Positions 1-5,259 of a stretch of DNA of 7,437 bases are shown here, piece after piece. This DNA comes from Pseudomonadota bacterium. GTDB lineage: Bacteria > Pseudomonadota > Gammaproteobacteria > Burkholderiales > Thiobacillaceae. The number at the start of each line of letters is the position of its first letter. The first letter of the stretch is position 1. Made by a program: the position numbers and the translations under genes. Location: positions 1 to 7,437 of the forward strand of contig JAJZRT010000172.1 of the NCBI GenBank assembly GCA_021802595.1, in the 5' to 3' direction. Below the pieces are notes generated by a model, which ran no database searches, was not told the origin of the DNA, and worked only from the letters and a program-made list of their open reading frames with translations.

Positions 1-498
1 AAACAGGGTGACTACGCCTACCTGCTGCACATCGTCCGCTCGCTCAAGAGCACCGGCAAGGGCGCGTGCATCCTGCCCCATGGCGTGCTGTTCCGCGGCA
101 ATGCCGAGGCCGACATCCGCCGCAATCTCGTGCGCAAGGGCTACATCAAGGGCATCATCGGCCTGCCCGCCAACCTGTTCTACGACACCGGCATCCCCGC
201 CTGCATCGTCATCATCGACAAGCAGGACGCGGCCGCCCGCAAGGGCATCTTCATGATCGACGCCAGCGCCGGACGCATGGTCTCCTTTGCCGAGATCGAA
301 AAGAACGAGTTCAACCTCAACCTGCCGCGCTACATCGACAGCCAAACGCCGGAAGACCGGCAAGACATCGAAGGCCACCTCAAGGGCGGCATTCCCGCGG
401 CGGATGTCGAGGCGCTCAAGGCCTACTGGGACATCTGCCCGAACCTGAAAACCGCGCTGTTCAACGGGAGCGCGGGCTTCCAGCCCGTCGGAACATGA
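1..498 (+). pseudogene. hsdM: Type I R-M DNA methyltransferase subunit HsdM, central fragment (5' cut by window, 3' broken)
   Basis: HsdM is the adenine-N6 methyltransferase subunit of type I R-M enzymes and works in the cytoplasm as M2S or R2M2S. The reading frame is open from base 1 (165 codons visible); the SAM-binding and NPPF/Y catalytic motifs would lie upstream. Visible family blocks are PHGVLFRG (visible residues 26-33), GLPANLFYDTGIPA (54-67) and NLNLPRYID (105-113), all typical of the N6-methyltransferase domain just after NPPF. Two oddities appear. Between MIDAS (85-89) and RMVSFAEI (92 on), HsdM proteins normally carry a stretch of about 40 residues with an NRLR..DI motif; it is missing here in frame. 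At about codon 155 the frame enters a REP-like repeat and stops in it at 496-498. The C-terminal part resumes in another frame downstream. The family is certain; that the gene is inactive is an inference from the missing segments. Confidence 0.88.
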
Positions 499-525
499 AG
501 CATGCGGCCAGGATGGCCGCGCTCC
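466..525 (+). repeat. REP-like palindromic element, copy 1, inside broken hsdM
   Basis: The ends GGAGCGC (467-473) and GCGCTCC (519-525) are inverted repeats. Inside are three small hairpins: CGGGCT-TCC-AGCCCG (473-487), CATG-AAG-CATG (494-504) and GCGGCCA-GGA-TGGCCGC (504-520). The whole could fold as a cloverleaf. It supplies the stop codon of the hsdM 5' fragment, and HsdM-like coding resumes within a few bases of its right end. A shorter inverted copy lies at 2048-2094, which shows this is a dispersed element and not hsdM sequence. Confidence 0.85.
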
Positions 526-526
526 G

Positions 527-880
527 GCCAGCGACGAAGCCGCCGTGCTCAACGACTGGCTCAAACTCAACAGCGACGAGGCCGACCTCAAGAAGCGCCT
601 CAAGGAGCTTGATGCCGCCCTCGACGCCAAGGCCTACGCCCACTATCCCAAACTCACCGAGGCCGAGATCAAGACCCTGGTGGTGGACGACAAATGGCTC
701 GCCGCGTTGGACAGAGATATTCACGGCGAGATGGACCGCATCAGCCAGGCGCTGACCCGGCGCGTGAAGGAACTCGCCGAACGCTACGAAACCCCGCTGC
801 CGCGGATGGCCGGCCGCGTGGCCGAGCTGGAAGCGAAGGTGAACCGCCACCTGGAAAGAATGGGGTTCGCATGGAAGTGA
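527..880 (+). pseudogene. hsdM: HsdM C-terminal fragment (coiled-coil / HsdS-contact tail)
   Basis: This open frame (frame 2, where the 5' fragment is frame 1) encodes a highly charged helical protein tail: SDEAAVLNDWLKLN, then KKRLKELDAALDAKAYAHYP, and near the end RVAELEAKVNRHLERMG, finishing FAWK. It matches the C-terminal tail of long HsdM proteins, which contacts HsdS. Homology seems to start right after the REP-like element. The 5' fragment ended at CPNLKTALF, so the intervening segment of the family, which I estimate at roughly 150 residues, is absent. A GTG at 545 could in principle start a 111-residue protein, but I see no ribosome-binding site for it, so a relic is more likely than a separate gene. 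The stop overlaps the hsdS start by 10 bp (871-880), the usual coupled hsdM-hsdS arrangement. Confidence 0.8.
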
Positions 881-2100
881 GGGAGGCGAGTGCCGCTTAT
901 TTGGTAGCGGCAGATCAGCGCGTGCCGGTCGGGTACAAGCAGACCGAGGTGGGAGTGATTCCGGAGGACTGGAATGTTCGCCAGCTTGGCGAAGTGGTCG
1001 CGTTCCTCGATGGAAGGCGGCGGCCCGTCAAAGACTCCGACCGGGCAAAAATGCGCGGGTCGATTCCGTACTACGGAGCCTCTGGCATTGTTGATTACGT
1101 GAACGACTATATCTTTGACGATGAGTTGATATTGTTGGGTGAGGATGGCGAAAACATTTTAAGCAGAAATTGCCCACTCGCATTTCGCGTTTCAGGAAAG
1201 GTTTGGGTCAACAATCACGCCCATGTTCTGAAGCCACATGCGGAAGTGAGTATAGGGTTCCTGACTGACTATCTCGAATCGCTGAACTACGAGCAATACA
1301 ACTCAGGAACGGCGCAGCCGAAACTGAACAAGCAAACTTGCTTCCGAATCCCTGTCGCGCTCCCACCCGCCAAAGCCGAACAAGAAGCCATCGCCGAGGC
1401 GTTGAGCGATGCGGATGCCCTCATCGAATCCCTGGAACAACTCCTCGCCAAAAAGCGCCAGCTCAAACAAGGCGCCATGCAGCAACTGCTCACCGGCAAG
1501 AAGCGTCTGCCGGGCTTCAGCGGGGAGTGGGAGGTGAAGCGGTTGCATGATGTTTGTTACATGAAAAGTGGCAAGGGAATCACGAGCGCGGACATTAACG
1601 AATTCTCAGAATATCCTTGCTATGGCGGTAACGGGCTGCGCGGCTTCTCGAAGCGATACACGCACGACGGAAGTTACGCTCTCATCGGTCGGCAGGGCGC
1701 GCTGTGTGGAAACGTCTTGATTGTTGATGGGCAATTTTTTGCATCTGAGCATGCGATCGTTGTCACTCCGCAGAAAGAAACCGACATTCATTGGCTATCA
1801 CGTGTTCTAGCGAGGATGAATCTGAATCAATATTCGGAGTCGTCTGCGCAGCCGGGGCTATCTGTTTCAAAGTTGTTGGCACTCGAATGCAAAGTGCCAC
1901 GACTCGCAGAACAAACCGCCATTGCCGCCATCCTCTCCGACATGAACGCCGAGATCGCAGCGGTAGAGGCGAAGTTGGCCAAAGCCCGCAACCTCAAGCA
2001 GGGCATGATGCAGGAACTGCTCACCGGGAGGATTCGGCTGGTGCACAGGGAGCGCGGCCATCCTGGCCGCAGCGGGCTGGAAGCCCGCGTTCCCGGGTAA
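871..2100 (+). CDS. hsdS: Type I R-M specificity subunit HsdS
   Basis: HsdS sets the two-part DNA target of a type I enzyme. This 409-residue product has the full two-TRD layout: TRD1 about residues 25-165, a helical conserved spacer (166-215, including AEQEAIAEAL and LKQGAMQQLLTGKKRLPGF), TRD2 about 220-345 starting WEVKRL, and a second helical repeat (346-391, AEQTAIAAIL, LKQGMMQELLTGRIRL). The two spacer helices mirror each other, as expected for this pseudo-symmetric protein. I chose ATG 871 because it overlaps the hsdM stop and precedes the first family-like residues; the same frame is open further upstream, but that part is antiparallel noise over hsdM. The TRDs are less GC-rich than the spacers, a usual sign of TRD exchange. 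The normal end would be near GRIRLV; residues 392-409 are translated REP-like repeat. Length and domains look intact, so it may still fold. Confidence 0.93.
   Translation: MEVREASAAYLVAADQRVPVGYKQTEVGVIPEDWNVRQLGEVVAFLDGRRRPVKDSDRAKMRGSIPYYGASGIVDYVNDYIFDDELILLGEDGENILSRNCPLAFRVSGKVWVNNHAHVLKPHAEVSIGFLTDYLESLNYEQYNSGTAQPKLNKQTCFRIPVALPPAKAEQEAIAEALSDADALIESLEQLLAKKRQLKQGAMQQLLTGKKRLPGFSGEWEVKRLHDVCYMKSGKGITSADINEFSEYPCYGGNGLRGFSKRYTHDGSYALIGRQGALCGNVLIVDGQFFASEHAIVVTPQKETDIHWLSRVLARMNLNQYSESSAQPGLSVSKLLALECKVPRLAEQTAIAAILSDMNAEIAAVEAKLAKARNLKQGMMQELLTGRIRLVHRERGHPGRSGLEARVPG
2048..2094 (-). repeat. REP-like palindromic element, copy 2, at the 3' end of hsdS
   Basis: Read on the minus strand it matches copy 1 (466-525) but lacks the middle CATG hairpin. 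It has two perfect hairpins, GCGGCCA-TCC-TGGCCGC (2054-2070) and GCGGGCT-GGA-AGCCCGC (2072-2088), between near-complementary ends (GGGAGCGCGG and CCGCGTTCCC, one mismatch). It lies inside the hsdS reading frame and supplies its last codons. As RNA it would be a strong structure at the end of the hsdM-hsdS message and could stabilise the 3' end or reduce read-through; that role is an inference. Confidence 0.85.
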
Positions 2101-2110
2101 ATTAGCGCTT

Positions 2111-2150
2111 GGCGTTATTTTTGTTTTTGCCTGGAATCTAAAACAACGCC
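2111..2150 (+). other. Imperfect inverted repeat after hsdS, possible weak terminator
   Basis: GGCGTTATTTT (2111-2121) is complementary to AAAACAACGCC (2140-2150) at 10 of 11 positions, with an 18-base loop. It falls just after the hsdS stop and before the regulator promoter, so it could act as a terminator or operator. The long loop and the lack of a clean T-run after the right arm make a classical terminator doubtful. Confidence 0.25.
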
Positions 2151-2158
2151 GAACCGTG

Positions 2159-2212
2159 CTTTACGTTTAGCGCATTTCAGCTTTACAATTAAGGCGTTTT
2201 CTCTTTACGTTT
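2159..2212 (+). promoter_or_regulatory. Three 22-bp-spaced CTTTAC repeats (putative operator)
   Basis: CTTTACGTTT (2159-2168), CTTTACAATT (2181-2190) and CTTTACGTTT (2203-2212) begin exactly 22 bp apart, about two helical turns, so proteins bound to them would lie on one face of the DNA. Similarity continues weakly into the spacers. The third unit ends 6 bp before the ATG of the winged-helix regulator at 2219. This layout fits an operator for that regulator acting on its own gene and on hsdR. The repeats are seen directly; the binding protein is inferred from position. Confidence 0.65.
2160..2189 (+). promoter_or_regulatory. Putative sigma-70 promoter of the regulator-hsdR unit
   Basis: TACAAT (2184-2189) matches the -10 consensus at five of six positions, and TTTACG (2160-2165) is a moderate -35 with an 18-bp spacer. 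The boxes fall inside the first and second CTTTAC repeats, so occupation of the repeats would block polymerase. Initiation near 2196 would leave a leader of only about 20 bases. I see no Shine-Dalgarno sequence before the ATG at 2219. Confidence 0.45.
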
Positions 2213-2218
2213 GTTGCC

Positions 2219-3223
2219 ATGAGCGCCGATCTGCGCCGTTCCATTCTCGACGCCATCGCCCAGGACGGGGGCAACGTCGCCGCCCGGCTGGCCGGGCTGC
2301 ACGGGGTGTCGCGCCAGTCGGCCAGCGCCTGGCTGGCGAAGCTGAAGCGGGAGGGGGTCGTCATTTCTTCCGGCGTGGGGCGCGGCGTGCGCTACCGCTT
2401 GGCGGTGCTGGCCAAGGTGCGGCAGTCTTACGAATGCGCCGGGTTGAGCGAGGATCGGGTGTGGCGCGAATTGGTCGGGCCGCAGGTGGCCGATTTGCCG
2501 CCCAACGTGCGCGATATCTGGCATTACGCGGTTACGGAAATGGTAAACAATGCCATCGACCATTCCGGTTCGGCGCGGGTGGAAGTGGAATTGCTGCGCG
2601 ACGCGCTGAATACCACGGTGTACGTTGCGGATGAGGGCGAGGGCATCTTTCTCAAGATTCAGCGCGCACTTGGCCTTTACGATCCGCGCGAGGCGATCCT
2701 GGAACTGGCCAAGGGCAAGCTGACCACCGATCCGGCGCATCATACGGGCGAGGGGATTTTTTTCTCGTCCAAGGTGATGGATGCCTTCGACATCCGATCC
2801 GGCACGCTGCATTTCATGCACGACGAGTGGGGCGCGGATGTATTGCTGGAGCGTGCCGCCGATGCGCCCGGCACGCTGGTGTTGATGCGCTTGGCCAACG
2901 ATAGCGCGCGCACTTTGCAGGCGGTGTTCGATCAGTTTGCCGTGCCGGAGGAATACACGTTTGCCAAAACCATCGTGCCAGTCCGGCTGGCGCAGCATGA
3001 AGGGGAGAAACTGGTTTCGCGCTCGCAGGCCAAGCGCCTGACCATGCGCTTTGAACGATTTCAAACAGTCGTGCTGGATTTCGCCGGCGTGGAGGAGATC
3101 GGCCAAGCGTTTGCCGATGAGGTGTTCCGGGTGTTCCATCAGGCGTATCCGGCCACGACCTTGCTGCCGATCAATATGACGTCCGCGGTGGAGAGGATGT
3201 TCAAACGAGCGATGAAGCGATAA
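2219..3223 (+). CDS. R-M-associated transcriptional regulator: winged HTH + GHKL ATPase + STAS-like DUF4325
   Basis: This 334-residue cytoplasmic protein has three parts. Residues 1-62 form a winged helix (VSRQSASAWLAKLKREG as the recognition region, then a YRL wing). Residues about 95-225 are a GHKL ATPase fold: N box EMVNNAIDHS (107-116; E107, N111, D114), G1 box DEGEG (138-142) and G2 box TGEGI (176-180). Residues about 262-330 match the STAS-like DUF4325 domain (VVLDFAGVEEIGQAFADEVF). I see no receiver domain or phosphoacceptor region, so this is not an ordinary sensor kinase; the set resembles an anti-sigma-factor/STAS switch packed into one DNA-binding protein. It sits between hsdS and hsdR, 2 bp from hsdR, so control of R-M expression is likely. 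ATG 2219 is the only start giving the whole winged helix. It lacks a clear ribosome-binding site, and the operator-like repeats abut it. The gene looks intact. Domain identity is strong; its role and target are inferred. Confidence 0.85.
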   Translation: MSADLRRSILDAIAQDGGNVAARLAGLHGVSRQSASAWLAKLKREGVVISSGVGRGVRYRLAVLAKVRQSYECAGLSEDRVWRELVGPQVADLPPNVRDIWHYAVTEMVNNAIDHSGSARVEVELLRDALNTTVYVADEGEGIFLKIQRALGLYDPREAILELAKGKLTTDPAHHTGEGIFFSSKVMDAFDIRSGTLHFMHDEWGADVLLERAADAPGTLVLMRLANDSARTLQAVFDQFAVPEEYTFAKTIVPVRLAQHEGEKLVSRSQAKRLTMRFERFQTVVLDFAGVEEIGQAFADEVFRVFHQAYPATTLLPINMTSAVERMFKRAMKR

Positions 3224-3225
3224 AT

Positions 3226-4509
3226 ATGGACGCCATCGGCCAGCCTGAACGCGCCACGCAAAACCGCGTCATCGCCCTATTCCGCGACGAGTTGGGCTAC
3301 CGTTACCTCGGCGACTGGTCGGATCGCGCGAACAGCAATATCGAGGAAGGACTGCTCACGGAGTGGCTGGCAAAAAGCGGCTATTCCCCGGCGCAAATCG
3401 GCGTGGCCCTGCACAAGCTGCGCACCGAGGCGGACAACCACAACCGCACGCTCTACGGCAACAACCAGGCCGTCTATAACCTGCTGCGCTATGGCGTGCC
3501 GGCGAAGATCGAGGCGGGCAAGGTCACGGAGACCGTGCGCCTGATCGATTGGGATGCGCCGGAGGAAAACGATTTCGCCATCGCCGAGGAGGTGACGCTC
3601 AAGGGCAACCACGAGCGGCGGCCGGACCTGGTGCTGTACGTGAACGGCATCGCCATCGGCATGTTGGAGCTGAAGAACAGCCGCGTCTCCATCGGCGACG
3701 GTATCCGGCAACTGCTCTCCAACCAGCAACCCGAATTCAACGAGCGGTTCTTCGCCACCGTGCAGATGGTGTTCGCCGGGAACGATTCGGAGGGGCTGCA
3801 ATACGGCACCATCGGCACGCCGGAGAAGTATTTCCTCAAATGGAAGGAAGACGAGGCGGACAACAGCCACTTCAAGCTCGACAAATATCTGCTCAAGCTG
3901 TGCGACAAGCGCCGGCTGATCGAGCTGGTGCACGACTTCGTGCTGTTCGACGGCGGCGTGAAGAAGCTGCCGCGGGTGCACCAGTATTTCGGCATCAAGG
4001 CGGCGCAGGAACATGTGGGCCGGAAGAAGGGCGGCATCATCTGGCACACCCAGGGCAGCGGCAAGAGCATCGTGATGGTGTTGTTGGCCAAGTGGATTCT
4101 GGAGAATAACCCCAACGCCCGCGTCGTCATCATTACCGACCGCGACGAGCTGGATAAGCAGATCGAGCGCGTCTTCACCGAGGCGGGCGAGGCCATCCGG
4201 CGCACCCGTAGCGGCCGCGATCTTATGCGGCAACTCGGTCAGGCCAAGCCGCGTCTGCTGTGTTCGCTGGTGCACAAGTTCGGTCGCAAGGACGTGGACG
4301 ACTTCGATGCCTTCGTCAAGGAGCTGGAGGCCCAGCCCAGCCAGACGATAGGCGAGGTGTTCGTGTTCGTGGACGAATGCCACCGCAGCCAGAGCGGCAG
4401 GCTGCACCGGGTGATGAAGGCGATGATGCCCAGCGCGGTGTTCATCGGCTTCACCGGCACGCCGCTGTTGAAAAAGAAAGCCACACCCTTCCCATGCAAC
4501 TTCGAGTAG
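3226..4509 (+). pseudogene. hsdR: Type I R-M restriction/translocase subunit HsdR, truncated after the first motor domain
   Basis: HsdR cleaves DNA after ATP-driven translocation. The 427-residue product keeps the N-terminal nuclease domain, with the PD-(D/E)xK-type residues D134 (RRPD) and E148-L-K150 (ELK), and the first RecA-like domain, with Walker A TQGSGKS (275-281), DEAD-type box DECH (383-386) and TGTP (410-413). Family members usually run to roughly 800-1100 residues. Here homology stops at LLKK (about 417), and the last ten residues are non-homologous read-through ending at 4509. The second RecA-like domain and the C-terminal assembly region are missing, so translocation-coupled cleavage should be lost. 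It starts 2 bp after the regulator stop without an obvious ribosome-binding site, suggesting coupled translation. The truncation point coincides with the truncation of a convergent gene on the other strand. Confidence 0.92.
4470..4478. other. Deletion junction joining hsdR to a convergent gene
   Basis: The hsdR family match ends at the codons over 4471-4476, and the minus-strand gene match (AFF, residues 51-53) ends at 4473-4481. The meeting point is an A-rich run, AAAAAGAAAG, that could belong to either side, so the exact break cannot be placed and short microhomology is possible. Both genes lose their 3' ends here, which points to one deletion between two converging genes. I see no insertion-sequence end or target duplication. 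Confidence 0.7.
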
Positions 4510-4631
4510 CGCAAGTAAACACGGATGCCATTCTTCAGCTCAATGAGCGATTGGCTACCTGGCAGTCTGGAAATCTTTCCGAACCGCTTTTCTATCTCGA
4601 CCAAGAGCCCTGTTTTGAAATCGTTTGCCAT
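4473..4631 (-). pseudogene. N-terminal fragment of an unrecognised third gene of the AAA-RloB operon
   Basis: Fifty-three codons from ATG 4631 have real protein character: EIEKRFGKI (12-20), LPGSQSLIEL (23-32), and YLRYSKLHGKG (39-49). The frame then runs on into the antisense of hsdR, producing a meaningless 130-codon chimera. The start lies 4 bp after the rloB stop with no clear ribosome-binding site, so it was probably translated by re-initiation as the third gene of this operon. I have an impression of similar N-termini in uncharacterised or nuclease-annotated proteins of defence islands, but I cannot name the family. It is cut at the hsdR junction and is very unlikely to function. Confidence 0.6.
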
Positions 4632-4635
4632 ATCG

Positions 4636-5259
4636 TCATTGTGGTTGACTGCTGCGCAAATTGGTCAGCAATAACACCAACTCGGCGATGGCAGTAAACG
4701 GCTCTGGATCGTCATAGGCGGTGGCCCTGGTTGCCAGCCGCCCTGCGCGCAGCGTAGCAATGTCCAGGTGTTGCCGCGTTGTGGCGAACGTGCCTGCCAC
4801 ACCCTTTTCATAGCCTGGAAAATACTGCTTCAGACGCTGTATCACTTCATCTCGATGCAGTGGTGCCTGAATGTCCTCGTAGTGCAGCAGCAGCCACAGA
4901 TCGAAGCTCGGCACCGACGCGATGGCCTTGAAGATGACGGGCTGCTTGTTGTCGTTCCTGAGCTTGCCATCAAGCGACGCGGCGAGAGTCAGCGCGTCGA
5001 AGTAGCTGGCATGGTCGTCGCGGTCGAACAGTTCTTTGGCATATTTGACCACCTGGATCGATGACGTCCCCATCTCGCTGGGCTGGACCGCGACGTTGGC
5101 AGTGTGTAGCCGATTGGCGGCGCGGATTTCCCTGAAGTAGTTGGGCTCCGTCTTGCTGCCTTCGGAAACGATCAGGATGCGGTCATAACTGGCGCGCCGA
5201 TTCAGCTTGCGCTCAAGCTGCTTGCGCTGGCGCTCCCAAGGGGAGTTGTCACGCGCCAT
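4636..5259 (-). CDS. rloB: RloB family protein, possibly internally shortened
   Basis: RloB proteins accompany an AAA ATPase in type I R-M loci (rloA/rloB, R-linked ORFs, in Campylobacter jejuni) and, to my knowledge, in the lactococcal abortive-infection system AbiL. A TOPRIM-like nuclease role has been suggested from sequence. In this 207-residue protein the family marks are ILIVSEGSKTEPNYF (28-42), the acidic DRDDH (79-83), and SFDLWLLLHYED (118-129). Relatives usually place a hydrophobic strand (of the type RVYAVF) directly before DRDDH. Here KELF (75-78) abuts it, as if about 20 residues were lost in frame near base 5025. If so, the fold around the acidic motif is compromised. The start at 5259 overlaps the ATPase stop by one base (TGATG) and has a good ribosome-binding site (GTGAGG, 5 bases upstream). 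Family assignment is firm; the internal loss is inferred from remembered relatives. Confidence 0.85.
   Translation of the reverse strand: MARDNSPWERQRKQLERKLNRRASYDRILIVSEGSKTEPNYFREIRAANRLHTANVAVQPSEMGTSSIQVVKYAKELFDRDDHASYFDALTLAASLDGKLRNDNKQPVIFKAIASVPSFDLWLLLHYEDIQAPLHRDEVIQRLKQYFPGYEKGVAGTFATTRQHLDIATLRAGRLATRATAYDDPEPFTAIAELVLLLTNLRSSQPQ

Noticed and set aside
694..870. Upstream extension of the hsdS frame to 694
   Set aside because: The added 59 codons lie over the HsdM C-terminal coding sequence in another frame and are Arg/Gly-rich noise; ATG 871 with the hsdM overlap is the natural start.
2111..2150. Inverted repeat as a firm rho-independent terminator
   Set aside because: The loop is 18 bases, one pair is mismatched and no T-run follows the right arm; kept only as a low-confidence feature.
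2159..2224. Regular 22-bp repeats considered as a CRISPR fragment or replication iterons
   Set aside because: Only about 6-10 bp are conserved per unit and there are three units with no unique spacers; they overlap a promoter and start codon, with no Cas or Rep gene nearby.
2189..3139. 316-codon open frame on the minus strand over the regulator
   Set aside because: It is the GC-driven shadow of the plus-strand regulator, which carries clear winged-helix, GHKL and STAS motifs; the antisense product is His/Gln/Arg-rich with no recognisable domain.
3277..4407. 376-codon open frame on the minus strand over hsdR, and another at 3489-4205
   Set aside because: Both are antisense to hsdR, whose nuclease and helicase motifs are unmistakable; the composition is low-complexity His/Val/Leu.
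4239..4472. Downstream part of the 130-codon minus-strand frame starting at 4631
   Set aside because: Past codon 53 it is antisense hsdR; only 4473-4631 is real coding sequence.
4510..4697. Plus-strand coding after the hsdR stop
   Set aside because: The frame over 4260-4697 changes character at the junction and is antisense to gene X and the rloB end; it holds no helicase motif that would continue hsdR.
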